The translations under genes and the position numbers were made by a program. Positions 1 through 10,439 of a stretch of DNA of 64,000 nucleotides are shown here, in pieces (position 1 is the first letter of the stretch; each line of letters opens with the position of its first letter). This DNA is from Portulaca oleracea (Eukaryota > Streptophyta > Magnoliopsida > Caryophyllales > Portulacaceae), in NCBI GenBank assembly GCA_029582165.1, contig CM055876.1, positions 17,824,501 to 17,888,500 on the forward strand. Reading direction: 5' to 3'. Below the pieces are notes generated by a model. The model did no database searches and was not told the DNA's origin. It saw only the letters and a list, made by a program, of their open reading frames with translations.

Positions 1-1577
1 TCAAATCCCCGCATGCTTACTCCTTGCATGTCCCCAAACAAGTACAAGACTCAAAACAAAGCAAAAATACTCAAAGTAGAAAAGAAAACTACTTTCACAC
101 CTCCTCCAATAAGAGGGCATACCGGATAACCAAAACAAGTATACACAGAAGGGCTCCTTATTGAGAATTAGATTGAAACAAGGATTTTTGCTCGAAAAAG
201 AATTGTGAGACGTAGAAGCAACACAACTAATCTATCACAAACCCAATTGTAATCAAGTTCCATTCAAATGCTTAGCGAACTAGCTAGGATCGGTAAGACC
301 TCGCTTTAGGGTATGTGAATCACTCCCCTCATGTGTTTTAAATAGATATGGAAGTTCACTCAAAGCCTTCAACCAATGTAAACTAAATACCATAAACTTG
401 ACAAGACTCTCAATTCTCTACCGCTATAGACAATATGCATAGGTGCCAATCATGAGGACTTTTAAATGGTTGTAATGGGGCTTAGGTTTAGGGTAAGGAG
501 GGAAATCATTTAGGGAATGTGGAGCTAAATAGCCAAGATTCTAAAGAGCAACAACACTTCCATTACAAGAAACATAACACCTCTTACGCCACACCTCAAT
601 TAAACACATGAATTCATCCTCATTGAAGAAAAGCTAGGAAAGAGTAAGCATAAACAAAGCTCACCATGCTGATCACATATTGTTTAAACATCCTTTTATT
701 CTTCTTCTTCTTTTTTTTTTTCTTTCTTTCATTTTTGTTTTTGTGTTTTTTTACTCTTTTTTAAGATGAATAGCATGGATACATAAAGAATGACTCATTT
801 CCAACAAACAAATTTCAACTTTTGAAGAAGAAAGGGAGCAATTACTAATCAAGAACAACATTTCCCTCATCAAGCAAACCAACCAACAAGTTCACCGAAC
901 TAATGCCTTACAAATTTGCCCCCAACTAAATTTTCGCTCTACTAACTTGCTAAAGGATGAAGAATTAAGGGCAGGCCAAGGGTGCACAATATGGGTTAAA
1001 CAACAAGACAGGAAAAACTGCGCAAGGGGCTAGCAAAAAGAGGTCATACCATTAGGTGGCTTTTTGGTTGTGTAGCTAGAAGCTGATGCCTCAATCATAT
1101 CAACACAATACGTGAGTCAAATACAGTTTTGAAGAGAATCAAGCAAAGTTCTAGGAATGCACACATGGGTAGGTCACACTTAAAAGTAAATAAGACTATA
1201 AAAATGATAGTCTTTTAGGCTCAAAAGAATCTCACTGTTAACCCTACCACAATCACTACAATCTAGTTCATTTGATGTACCAAACACCAAAATTTCACTA
1301 TATATCATGCACAAGAACCATTCAAGACTAGATGAATCACAAACAAGACAAGCAACCTCAATCAAACTAGCATCCAAGTCTCTTTCATCATCCAAATCAA
1401 GCCCAAAATCCCCAAGTATACACTTGTAATGACAATCTAGTCACACACCTCTTAAAGCATTCATCATAGGAGGGGTTTTCGTAAACAAAACAAAATAAAA
1501 CACACTAAAACAAAGTAAAGCTTGGGTTGCCTCCTAAGAAGCGCTAGTTTACCGTCTTTAGCTAGACCATACTTACC
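1..1577 (-). other. Noncoding 3' region of the gypsy element
   Basis: No ORF with a recognisable domain lies here on either strand. Read on the minus strand, about 1560-1510 holds GCGCTTCTTAGGAGGCAACC, a motif I associate with the region after pol in Athila-like elements. This places the lost pol between it and the protease. A T-rich tract lies at 700-760. Confidence 0.5.
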
Positions 1578-2711
1578 TCATCTAGGAGAATAACTCACAG
1601 CACCATGGCCAGAATTCTTTGGGTCACCAACAGTCCGTGTTCCCTTAGAATCTCGAAGCCAAACCCACCAGCTGGGGTCAAACTGATCATCTTCCTCAGT
1701 GTAGGAAGGCATCCTGAAGTCGAACCTGTAAAACTCTCCCAATAGACCCTCATTAGTATGATAAGGCATGTTCTCGATGATGTTAGGTTCAGGTTCAATA
1801 ACATGCACCCAATCCGTCACATCACCAAGTCCATGGCCTTCGGGAAAAAATTTCGAACAAGGATCTCTGACACTCATGACGGGAGTTGCAACAAACTCAT
1901 CACTCCCAACCACATCAACACCACAACATGAAGAAACATTATGAGGCAAATGTTCACGAAACATGTCAAATTCTACCTCATGTTCCCCCAGTTTTAAACT
2001 CATTTCCCCCTTTTGCGCATAAATTATGCACCCAACTATGGCAAGGAAAGGTCTTCCCAAAATGATTTGGGTACAGGTGTCCTCGGCCATATCAAGAATT
2101 ACAAAATACACAAGCACATAATAATCACCTACCTTGAGAGGAAAGTCCTCTAAAATACCCATTGGGTACTTAACAGAAGGATTGACCATTTGAAGTGACA
2201 TGGCAGTAGGTCTCAACTCTCCTAAGTCTAGTCTCTTGTACAAGGAAAATGGCATCAAGATCACACTTGAGCCCACATCACACAAGGCTCGGTCAATGTT
2301 CATACTTCCTAGGCCACAAGGAATTGTAAAGCTCCCAGGGTCCTTAAGCTTTGGAGTGAGCTTATTAAGAACCATAGAGCTACACTCCTCACTCAATGCA
2401 ATTGCCTCACAATCATCAATCTTTCTTTTCTTAGAGAGAATCTCCTTCAAGAATTTAGCATACAAGGGCATTTGGGACAAAGCATCAAGAAAAATAACAT
2501 TCACATTTAGCTTCTTCAACATGCCAAGAAAGTTTCCAAATTGAACATCAACTTTAATCTTAGCAACTCTTGAGGGGAAGGGAAGTCGGGGTACATACTC
2601 TCTTGGTGGTGATGGTGGAGGTGGTGGAGGGATTTTAGCACTCTCTTTGGTGGTCTCACTCTCTTTGTCTTTCTCTTTTTCACCCTCTTTCTCAGCAGTC
2701 ATCTCACTCAA
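1578..2711 (-). CDS. Aspartic protease-like ORF of the gypsy element
   Basis: The 377-residue ORF starts with an acidic/Lys-rich and Pro-rich region (residues 1-45), then a linker typical of Athila gag-pol (LDALSQMPLYAKFLKEILSKK, about 75-95), then a retropepsin-like domain with active-site motif CDVGSS (144-149) and the downstream ILGRPFLA (217-224). The protease would cut the Gag-Pol polyprotein. The ORF is open but out of frame with the broken gag, and its last 80 residues match no domain I recognise. In autonomous relatives RT follows directly; here the ORF stops and noncoding DNA follows, which indicates loss of the rest of pol. Confidence 0.7.
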   Translation of the reverse strand: MSEMTAEKEGEKEKDKESETTKESAKIPPPPPPSPPREYVPRLPFPSRVAKIKVDVQFGNFLGMLKKLNVNVIFLDALSQMPLYAKFLKEILSKKRKIDDCEAIALSEECSSMVLNKLTPKLKDPGSFTIPCGLGSMNIDRALCDVGSSVILMPFSLYKRLDLGELRPTAMSLQMVNPSVKYPMGILEDFPLKVGDYYVLVYFVILDMAEDTCTQIILGRPFLAIVGCIIYAQKGEMSLKLGEHEVEFDMFREHLPHNVSSCCGVDVVGSDEFVATPVMSVRDPCSKFFPEGHGLGDVTDWVHVIEPEPNIIENMPYHTNEGLLGEFYRFDFRMPSYTEEDDQFDPSWWVWLRDSKGTRTVGDPKNSGHGAVSYSPR

Positions 2712-2785
2712 AACCCCCCATGCTTAGCATTTGTCATGCTTGGTCCCTCAATTTGTGTACCGCTCCTCAAAACTATGGCATTGCA

Positions 2786-3554
2786 CTACTCCTTAGAGTT
2801 AGATACGGGCGGTCCAGGAAGTGCTCCTGAAGGGGTAGTGGAAGCACCAGTTTGGATAGCAACTTGGTTTTCAAGCATCTGGTTGTGGGTGGATAAAACG
2901 CTAACTTTAGTAGCTAAGGCTTTAATTACTGCATCTTGTCTTTGTTGATGCTTAAGTTGCATTTGTTGGGACAAGATCATGGCTTCCATCATGGCCTCTA
3001 GGTTGGGCTTTTGAGGGGCTTGGTATGGTTGGTCTTGGGGTGGTCTTTGGTAATTTTGAGCGGGAGGTATTTGTCCTTGTGAGGATTGTCCTTGAGGGTG
3101 GCCCAATTGGTTATTACCCAGGTAAGAGTAATTGGAGTGATTTCTCCAACTGGGGTTAAATGTATTGGAATAAGGGTCAAAGGAGGTCTTTGGGTAGCGT
3201 TTCCAACAAAGTTGGCTTGGTCAGGTTGCACACTACTACCCACCCCATTGGGACAATACAAAGCCTCATGCTCAAAAGAATTGCAGGAAGCACACAAAGG
3301 GGGAGGCGAAACATTCACATGCATCTTTTCCATCTTATCATTAATTGCATCAAACTTTGCAGACAAAAGAGTAATAGCATAAACAGAATACTTACCTCTC
3401 GTCCTCTTGGAACGGGGTCTTGACCACTGGTAGCTTTCAATGCTATTTGATCAATCAGATTGTGCAACTCATCCATAGTCTTGCTCATGATATTCCCTCC
3501 AGTTGCAGCAAGGATGGTAGCTCTCAGTTGATCATCTACCCCGTTGTAGAAGGC
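2786..3554 (-). pseudogene. gag, C-terminal half with CCHC zinc knuckle, frameshifted
   Basis: Beyond the nonsense codon the gag frame runs to about 3395 and then shifts. The next frame (2998-3366) carries a perfect CX2CX4HX4C zinc knuckle (CASCNSFEHEALYC), the nucleic-acid-binding part of Gag. A second shift near 3100 leads into a Gln/Pro-rich segment with a coiled-coil-like stretch (2786-3106), which ends in a stop. A short further stretch resembling the usual Gag-protease linker (CNAIVLRSGT) lies past that stop at about 2740-2785. With at least two frameshifts and two stops, no intact Gag can be made. Confidence 0.7.
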
Positions 3555-4187
3555 TTAAATGGGGACCCATGGCTCAAATCCATGCCAGAGGCATTGGCGA
3601 AGCAAGTCCTTGAATCTCTTCCATGCTTCATACAAAGTCTCGTCCATCTCCTGTGCAAAGGTGGAGATCTGATTCCTTAAGCTTGTCAACTTGCTTGGTG
3701 GGAGGTACTTTGCCAAGAAAGCATAAGCAAGTTGATCAAATGTGCTTATGGAATTAGCCAGAAGGGAGTCTAGCCACTCCGATGCTCTATCCTCGAGTGA
3801 AAACAAAAACAACCGCAACTTGATTACATCCGGTGAGACCCCATTGGCTTTGAAAGTGCTGCATACTTGACGGAAGATGCGAAGGTGCTGGTTGAGATCC
3901 TCACTAGGAAGACCACGGAAGGGCGTAGCTCGCACTAAACTGATGAGAGAGTTCTTCCGCTCGAAGTTGTTTGCCCCCACATTCGTGACATTGATGGCTG
4001 TTGGAGGGTCGGTGACGTTCAGAGTCATGTACTGGCCAAAAGTTCTCTTTTCTTCCTCGACCATTTTGAACTTTTGCGCGGGTGTTACTCTACTAGCTTC
4101 TTCTAGTCTTTGCCTCTTCCTCCGAGACTGGAGAGTTCGTTCAATCTCAGGATCAAACTCAACTCCGGAGACTTTTGCATATACCAA
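3555..4187 (-). pseudogene. gag, N-terminal half (Athila/Tat type), ended by nonsense codon
   Basis: A 210-residue ORF carries the plant retrotransposon Gag core: a hydrophobic segment around residues 125-155 (LFLFSLEDRASEWLDSL) followed by FLAKYLPPSK and a Glu/Trp-rich helix (LYEAWKRFKDLLRQC). The ORF ends at a TAA, and the same frame continues beyond it with typical Gag residues (AFYNGVDDQLRA), so the stop is a point nonsense mutation, not the natural end. Gag forms the particle that packages element RNA. The start at 4187 is the first Met after the leader; the true start could lie elsewhere. Confidence 0.75.
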
Positions 4188-4333
4188 GAAAACCTAGCAT
4201 GAACGAAACAAGAACACCAACGCAGTGAAAACAGGAAAATCAAGGATAAAAATAAAAGAAAAAGAAAGAAAGAAAAAGAGAACAACTTAGTCAATCTAAG
4301 AGTATTCGTTTAATGGATGCTAGGGATAGAGTG

Positions 4334-4349
4334 TCCGCCAATGGCGCCA
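4334..4349 (-). promoter_or_regulatory. Primer-binding site, tRNA-Asp-like
   Basis: The minus strand reads TGGCGCCATTGGCGGA just inside the LTR end. It starts with the TGGCGCC shared by tRNA-Asp-type primer sites of Athila elements and diverges slightly afterwards. It primes minus-strand cDNA synthesis. Confidence 0.7.
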
Positions 4350-4355
4350 AAAACT

Positions 4356-5669
4356 TGACAGGGCCGCAAGCGCACGGGTACATTGTAGCACGCCAAGGTC
4401 GATCCCATAGGGACTCAATCTAGCAGCACATTGATCTAGCTCTCTACTTGATTGCTAAGTTAACCGGGTTTTTATTTTGGAAAGCTTTTAAAAACTAATT
4501 AGAACTAATAAAGCCGGGAAATTTATCTAGAATCAAATCAAGGAAGAAAGACTTCTAGGGAATCGCTTTCCTAGCAATGAGTTTGACTATTAGAACCTAG
4601 TTCGTTCAATCATTCATTCAGTTGAATCAAGAATCGATAACCATATGAATTCTACCGCTCTTTTGATGCTTACTAGAATTACTCCAATTAACCTAACAAA
4701 CAACTTTCGTATACTTTTCAAGTTAATCAAAGTTGAAGGTCTCAATTATCCAGTTATCAAAGTGATTCCTAGTTTGCTATTCTTTTCTCAAATTTCACAA
4801 AACTAGGTAGAAAGGTTGGTAGTCAAATTATTTTAATTCACCTTTCAGTCTCAGATTAATCTCAAATCACAAGCATTCAAGGCCTTATAAATACTCATGA
4901 ACATGAAGAACATAACCTTCTATTGATTCAAAACAAGAATTCAAGCACAAACCATAAAAATCAAATCAAACTACATTGTTTCGGGTTGCAAAACCCTAGA
5001 ATTCTAAGAATCTACTCACTCATAGTCAATGAAAGTATGAAACAAGTTCCCAACATGATATCAAACCTCAAAACAAAAGAGAATACAAAAAGAGTAGACA
5101 AACTACAAAGGGAGTCCCGTTGAGTCTTTCGATCCCGGAGAGGAACCTTGTTCGCGAACCCTGCTACTTTCTTCTCGAATTCCGATTCTTGCCTCTCTTG
5201 GTTTGATTCAATCTTAAATCTTGATTGAGGATGGATAAGGAGTAACCATGGAAGGGTAGGAACGTCTTTCTCTCTTTGGTGAATAATGAATGAATGAAAA
5301 AAATTCCCTTTCCCTTCTTTTCTTTGCAAAACAAAACGGCAGTCGCACGAAACAACCCCCACCACTGGCAGCTCGTGGGGGTCACCACTGGCAGCCCGTG
5401 GTGGCCATTGCCTGGCCAGTTCTGGCTTTGTTGCTTCTGAAACTCATACCACGACTGTACATTCGTGGAGGAGGCCCGTGGTACCCTTGGTTCTGCCAAA
5501 TCTATTGGAAAAACTCGTGTTTTGCATCCTAATCTGTAAGTTTTCACCAAAAACAACAAAACCCAATGTATTCAAGGAATAGGGGAATATATATACACTC
5601 TCAATTCTAGAACTTCCCTAATCTACTATCATAGCTCCCTAGAAATCAAGGCAAATCATGCACTTATCA
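4356..5669 (-). repeat. 5' LTR of the Athila/Tat-type element (1.3 kb)
   Basis: On the minus strand it starts TGATAAGTGCATGATTTG (5669) and ends GGCCCTGTCA (4356), giving the TG...CA ends of an LTR. The PBS lies 6 bases beyond the inner end and the gag reading frame begins shortly after. The partner LTR is outside the window, so the boundaries rest on termini and PBS position only. The ORFs across 5012-5559 on both strands show no recognisable domain and are treated as chance. Confidence 0.75.
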
Positions 5670-5787
5670 GAAACATTGGATATAAAAGGAAGATGATTGT
5701 TGACAAAAAGATCATCGATTTTGGATAAGTGTTGAATTGAATCTCTCTTAAACACAACCATCTTATATTCCTCCTTTGTGTTGAAAC
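5670..5787. other. Short flank between gypsy LTR and Copia element
   Basis: 118 bases of unassigned sequence. Before the Copia insertion it was continuous with 8133 onward; 5783-5787 (GAAAC) is the left target-site duplication. Confidence 0.6.
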
Positions 5788-6409
5788 TGTTGGGTTTTAC
5801 GGCTCATTAGATCCTCCTAGGGTCCAAAATTGGTAAGAGGAGAGGAGGAGACATAAGTCATACCTCATTTGGTGCTATGAGGAATCTTGAGTGGCGTGGA
5901 ATTTCTCTCATGATTAATTTTGTTTAACCTAGGTTCCCTCTTCAAGTCAGCTACGACTTGCAGTTATTTGCGTTTTAATGTAACTCTAATTTCTTGTAGC
6001 CGCCTTATAAATAGGGTACAGTCTTATCCACTTTAACCATCGGCGACAGCGGTCGATCAACGACGATCAATTAGGTCGGAGAGAGAAGATATTGAGAGAG
6101 AGATAGTTTCACCAATATTTTCCCAGTGTCATCCCGAGAGATTGTGAGTTGAGAATCTGAGAGATTTTTATTGTAATCTCCTTTGTTGATCGCATCACAC
6201 CCTGTGATAGTGATCGACGTGCTCCCCCCTTCTAATAGTGTATTATTTCTCTGCTAACACCGTCTATGGGTTTTTCTCCGAGTTCTTCGGTTTGCCACAT
6301 ATACCTGGTGTTCGGTTTATCGCTTATTTTTCATTCCTAAATTTTGTCGTACTTTTCGTCATCTCGTTTATTTCTCTTCCGCTATAACCTTGCCCTTATT
6401 TTCCTAACA
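5788..6409 (+). repeat. Copia 5' LTR
   Basis: 622 bases from TGTTGGG to CTAACA. A TATA box (TATAAATA) lies at 6006-6013, preceded by a conserved-looking promoter stretch. A GAGAGAGA tract follows at about 6080-6110. Confidence 0.9.
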
Positions 6410-6411
6410 AG

Positions 6412-6423
6412 TGGTATCAGAGC
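6412..6423 (+). promoter_or_regulatory. Copia primer-binding site, initiator tRNA-Met type
   Basis: TGGTATCAGAGC is the exact complement of the 3' end of plant initiator tRNA-Met and starts two bases after the LTR. Confidence 0.93.
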
Positions 6424-6432
6424 AAGGTAAAG

Positions 6433-6640
6433 ATGGCTTCAACCATGAATTGTGATATTCAAAAATTTGATGAAACAAGGAGTTTCACGATGTGAAGACT
6501 GCAGATGAAGGCAATCTTGATTCAGCACGGGTTATGGGATGTGATCGAGTTCCCCGACGTGAATATCAATTAAACGATGAGCGATAAGAACTTCAAAAAG
6601 CTCCAAAAAGAGACCTAGGGCAGCCTGAGTTTGAAGTGGA
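6433..6640 (+). pseudogene. Copia gag remnant
   Basis: The ATG ten bases past the PBS opens MASTMNCDIQKFDETRSF, followed by a stop. The same frame then reads RLQMKAILIQHGLWDVI, which matches the usual start of Copia Gag (a short Phe/Trp motif, then an LIQ...LW helix). The frame closes again within about 15 codons and the rest of gag is gone, so this is a decayed N-terminus only. Confidence 0.65.
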
Positions 6641-6839
6641 GCAGGTTGAGGCTCAAGGTGGAGCTACTAGAACCTGCAATCAGGAGTCGTTTGCTGATAA
6701 CACTCCAGAAGCAGCTCAGGTTGATGAGCTTGAGATCGAAATTAACGTTCCTCATGTGGAGGAAGAACATAGCATAGCATGAGATCGTCCCAGGAGGGAG
6801 ATCAGGAGACCAACGCGGTATATAGAGGAAGATAATGTT

Positions 6840-7400
6840 ATGATTCCATATGCATTGAATGTTGCAGAGGAGACTCCTGAAGGTGTTGAACCTCCTAATT
6901 ATCAGGAGGCCATCTCCTATCCAAGTGCCTCAAATTGGATAGGAACTGTGCAAGAGGAGATGGAGAATCTGCAAAAGAATCATACTTGGGAGCTTTGTGA
7001 GTTGCCTGAAGGGCGACGAGCTCTTACTACTAAATGGTTGTACAAGAAGAAAGAAGGTACCCCTGGCGTAGAGAGTGCAAGGTGAAAAGTCATATTGGTG
7101 GTGAGAGGTTGCAACCAGAGAGAGGGAATCGACTACAACGAAGTTTTCTTGCCAGTTGTGAGGTATACGTCGATTCGCACCTTGCTAGCCTTCGTTGCTC
7201 TATTTGACTTAGAGTTGGAGCAACTTGATGTGAAGACTGCATTCCTTCATGAAGAGTTGGAGGAAGAGATCTATATGAGGTACATAGAGGGTTTCACCGT
7301 TCCTGGTAAGGAGGAACAAGTGTGCAGATTGAGGAAGTTCTTGTATGGATTTAAACAGGCACCCAGATGGTGGAACAAAAGGATTAATACCTTTTTGAGA
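6840..7400 (+). pseudogene. Copia reverse transcriptase fragment
   Basis: From 6840 the frame encodes the RT entry region (YQEAISYPSASNW, then TKWLYKKK), stops at a TGA (7083-7085), and continues in the same frame with LVVRGCNQREGIDY, QLDVKTAFLH (the first catalytic Asp region) and LYGFKQAPRWW. The order and spacing are those of Copia RT. The homology ends before YVDD; the tail at 7400-7493 matches nothing and runs into the 3' LTR. One nonsense codon and a 3' deletion make it non-functional. Confidence 0.85.
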
Positions 7401-7497
7401 GCCCTTCGGGGCAACACCCTGCGAAGGGGCGTGTTGATGGCGACAGTCGATGTGGTTACTTGGACTGATGAGTTGGATCATGGTCCAAGGTGAAGTT

Positions 7498-8132
7498 TGT
7501 TGGGTTTTATGGTCCATTGGATCCTCCTAGTGTCCAAAATCAGCAAGAGGAGAGGAGGAGACGTAAGTCGCGCCTCATTCGGTGCAACGAGGAATCTTGG
7601 GTGGCGTGGAATTCCTCTCATGGTTAGTTTTGTTTAACCTATGTTCTCTCTTCAAGTCAGCTATGACTTGCAGTTATTTGAGTTTTAATGTAACTCTAAT
7701 TTCTCTTAGTCGCCCTATAAATAGGGTTCAGTCTTCTCCATTTTAACCATCGGCGACTTCGGTCGATCAACGATGATCAATTAGATCAGAGTGAGAAAAT
7801 ATTGAGAGAGAGATAGTTTCACCAATATTTTTCCAATGTTATCCCGAGATATTGTGAGTTAAGAGTCTGAGAGATTTTTATCGTAAAATTTCCTTTGTTG
7901 ATCACATCACACATTCACATCCTGTGATTGTGATCGAGTTGTATTCCTCCCTTTCCATAGTGGATTATTTTTTTGTTGTCGTTGTCCATGGGTTTTTCTC
8001 CAAGTTCTTCGGTTTCCCACGTATACTTGGTGTTCGGTTTTATCGCTTGTTTTTTATTCCTAAATTTTGTCGTGATTTCCGTCGTCTCATTTATTTCGCT
8101 TCTGATATAACCTTGCACTTATTTTCCTAACA
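7498..8132 (+). repeat. Copia 3' LTR
   Basis: 635 bases parallel to the 5' LTR, starting TGTTGGG and ending CCTAACA, with TATAAATA at 7716-7723. It is followed directly by the right copy of the GAAAC target duplication. Scattered substitutions and small indels separate it from the 5' LTR. Confidence 0.9.
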
Positions 8133-8477
8133 GAAACTAAGAGTAAATCCTAGTGATTGTAAGTTAGGTCAATGCAAGGAGTTGCATTAATCAGTAGCTA
8201 AGTAGGTAGCGAGTGGAAGTGGTTTGAGAAGCCTTCCTTGAAGTTAGGTCAAGGCTGGGATTAGCGGCGAGGGCATTGGTAAAACCTTATCCAGTGTGGT
8301 AGATCAAGGAAGGGGTTTCTGATCGAGTATTTTTATCAACAATCTTTCCTTTGTAATCAACTATTATTTTCATTCTCAATAATACATTAATCTTTCTAGT
8401 TTACTTCATTGATTGATAGCTATTTCACTGATCTGGTTGCGTAGATGGGGTGTGCCCTTGACAGAAAGTTCAATAAC

Positions 8478-8479
<2 letters not shown>
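8133..8479. other. Unclassified repeat-like flank
   Basis: No ORF. The sequence is purine-rich and then T-rich, with several near-copies of a 'gtcaaggctggg/gtcaatgcaagg' motif. It resembles the transcribed part of an LTR but has no partner in the window, so the assignment is a guess. Confidence 0.3.

Positions 8480-8513
<34 letters not shown>
8480..8513. repeat. (TA)n microsatellite
   Basis: About 16 uninterrupted TA dinucleotides. Confidence 0.95.
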
Positions 8514-8516
<3 letters not shown>

Positions 8517-9254
8517 ACTGTACTAGGAAGTAAAGGATTAGACCGAGTCAAAATGAATAATATAGTATTAAAGTTGATGTTTATATAATAAGACCGAGGG
8601 GGAAAAAAGGGTTGTGAAAGGGGTATGTTGAAGCCATCATATTATTCGACAATAATTGAAGTGGGGACTTGGTGGCTGACCTCAGGCTCAGGCTTCTTTC
8701 ATATCATCACCTTCTTTCTTCTTTATTATTGTTGTTGTGGGTAAGCTATAATAAAGAATAAAGAGAGAGTATTGTGAGACACTGTACATGTTTTTTGGTT
8801 TGAAAAATCTCCCCACCTATAAATTTGTAATATATATTCTCTAGCATGCACCTATCTATATCTAATATATAGTGTAACATAAAGCAAGGAACAAAGTAGT
8901 AGAAAACACCCTCCTCCTAAATCAAAGATTTTGTCCCCCAAAAAAACAAAATTCAAATCACCACCACAACAACTCTCTCTTTTTGCCCTTTCCACTTTTT
9001 AGGGATTGCTCATTCCTTCATTGCCTTATTGCCTTACTGTAACGATCTTGATCATCTCAACATGTATATGTGACCTAGGTAGCTATATGGTGTGAAATGT
9101 GTTTTGACTTTAAAATTCATCATTGAAAAGCTTATTGCATTTTTATGATGAAGTGATGAATGATGATGATTTATTTCAAATACGCATAGACACATTACTT
9201 ATACCATATATTTCTGTATATTATAAAGTAATGATGCATGAAATGGTGGGCATT
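8514..9254. other. Intergenic AT-rich DNA, nothing recognised
   Basis: No supported gene, RNA or repeat boundary. Short homopolymers and a CT-rich patch at 8955-9000 are the only visible features. Confidence 0.5.
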
Positions 9255-9257
9255 TTA

Positions 9258-9545
9258 GGCCCCGTTCTTTTATATGGTACCGTACCACACTGCATTACTC
9301 AATATTTTACCACACTTCATCACACCCCACCACACTTTACCATAAATTATTATCAAAATATTTTCTTATTTTTCTCTCTCCTCACTTTTCTGCTCTACTT
9401 TTTACATTCTCTCTCCATGCCCACCCCACCTACCACAACTCTCACCACAACTTACCGCAACCCACCACACTTCACCACACTTTTTCAAATTTCACTGCAA
9501 CACAACCAACTGCAGTGCAACCGCACCACATAAAAGAATGGGGCC
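9258..9545. mobile_element. Tourist-like (PIF/Harbinger) MITE, TSD TTA
   Basis: 288 bases with inverted ends GGCCCCrTTCTTTTATrTGG (21 bp, two mismatches between the ends), flanked on both sides by TTA (9255-9257 and 9546-9548), the target duplication of PIF/Harbinger elements. The inside is CA/CCA-rich on the plus strand and encodes no transposase; the open frame across it is incidental. Confidence 0.85.
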
Positions 9546-9669
9546 TTAATGATATGGTTGTTCTTTTCATTAAACTCTAAGTCAACATAGCAAATTTATG
9601 TTTCAAGGTGCAATTAACAAATGGACACAAATTCGTGATATGTATGTGCTCGTTAATAATTTGAAAATA

Positions 9670-9924
9670 CTCCCTCCTTAATTCCATATTAACTGACATT
9701 TAATTAACTGTCATGGTTTCCAATATCATTTTTTATTGATAATTTCTCATATAACATTTTATTAACAATTGTAATATTATATTTTTAGGATAGTATTTTT
9801 CATTACTAATTTAAGGATAGTAATTTAATATAAAAATTCATTTTATATATTGATAAATTTATGGTCAAAATTTTTATATTTTGACTATACAATTTTCAAA
9901 GATGACAATTATTATGGAAGGAAG
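9670..9924. mobile_element. Stowaway-like (Tc1/Mariner) MITE, TSD TA
   Basis: 255 bases beginning CTCCCTCC and ending GGAAGGAAG, flanked by TA on both sides (9668-9669, 9925-9926). The CTCCCTCC end, the TA target and the AT-rich interior are typical of Stowaway MITEs. The ends pair imperfectly, so the copy is old. Confidence 0.65.
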
Positions 9925-9944
9925 TAATTGAAACGGTCATAATT

Positions 9945-10439
9945 ATGAGTGGACAATAGGGCGGGGCGGGTCAGGGTCGGCCCATTAGTCATGTAGAGTT
10001 GTGTCGGGTCAAGGTCGACCCTACATAGTAATGGGTCGAGTCAGAGCTTTCTAACAAAAATAAGGTTCGGCCCGTTTGCCCTCAAGTTAAAATTAAGTAT
10101 ATTTGTACCTAAAAAAGCAATTAGGTTAACTATTATGGAATATTAATAATATATTAGTATTTAAGTAAAATTGATATTTAAAATTATAAAAAAAATTATT
10201 TATTTATTGATCAATCGACCCGGTCTGATCGATTCATCGACCTTTTTCGATAATTTACTAGTCATAAAAAGGCTAAGGCATCAAAAATGCAACAAGACCG
10301 CAAAAAACAGACAGCCAAAGAGTTCAACAAACAAAAGAAAGACAAACAGAATACGCGATCACAAAGAAACAAACCGACTTATTAATGACCATTAACCCCT
10401 TTGGACCCTATGGTCCCCCGGCCCATTGCCCACCCCCAA
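9945..10439. mobile_element. Possible hAT-like element remnant
   Basis: The left end reads TGAGTGGACAATAGGGCGG and the right end, reverse-complemented, reads GGGGTGGGCAATGGGCCGG. Both match the GGGTGGGCAATGGG ends of many plant hAT elements. Possible 8-bp flanks (TCATAATT and TCGTAATA) match at only six positions. There is no transposase. It could be two unrelated GC-rich patches. Confidence 0.35.

Larger units (their letters stand above)
1..5669 (-). mobile_element. Athila/Tat-type Ty3/gypsy retrotransposon, non-autonomous, truncated by window edge
   Basis: Read on the minus strand, the order is LTR (5669 to 4356), PBS, gag, protease, then about 1.6 kb of noncoding DNA running off the window; the 3' LTR is not in view. 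The gag and protease resemble the Athila/Tat branch of plant gypsy elements, and the PBS resembles the tRNA-Asp type used there. No reverse transcriptase, RNase H or integrase is present: the protease ORF stops at 1578 and is followed at once by a conserved-looking GC-rich noncoding motif (about 1510-1560). The copy therefore looks like an internally deleted derivative that would need proteins in trans. Confidence 0.8.
5788..8132 (+). mobile_element. Internally deleted Ty1/Copia retrotransposon, TSD GAAAC
   Basis: It has two similar LTRs (5788-6409 and 7498-8132), each TGTTGGG...CCTAACA, a canonical PBS right after the first, and a perfect 5-bp direct repeat GAAAC at 5783-5787 and 8133-8137. 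The internal 1.1 kb keeps only the start of gag and a fragment of reverse transcriptase. Most of gag, all of protease and integrase, the RT catalytic YVDD region and RNase H are missing. The element is complete as an insertion but cannot move without help. The visible differences between its LTRs suggest it is not recent. Confidence 0.92.

Noticed and set aside
1180..1395. 71-residue ORF in the gypsy 3' region
   Set aside because: No domain, in a noncoding part of the element, composition like its surroundings.
7209..8130. Several ORFs on both strands in and near the Copia 3' LTR
   Set aside because: Shadows of RT or of LTR sequence, with no protein-like signal.
9123..9533. 136-residue ORF
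   Set aside because: It crosses the left end of the Tourist-like MITE and is made of Thr/Pro/Leu from CCA repeats.
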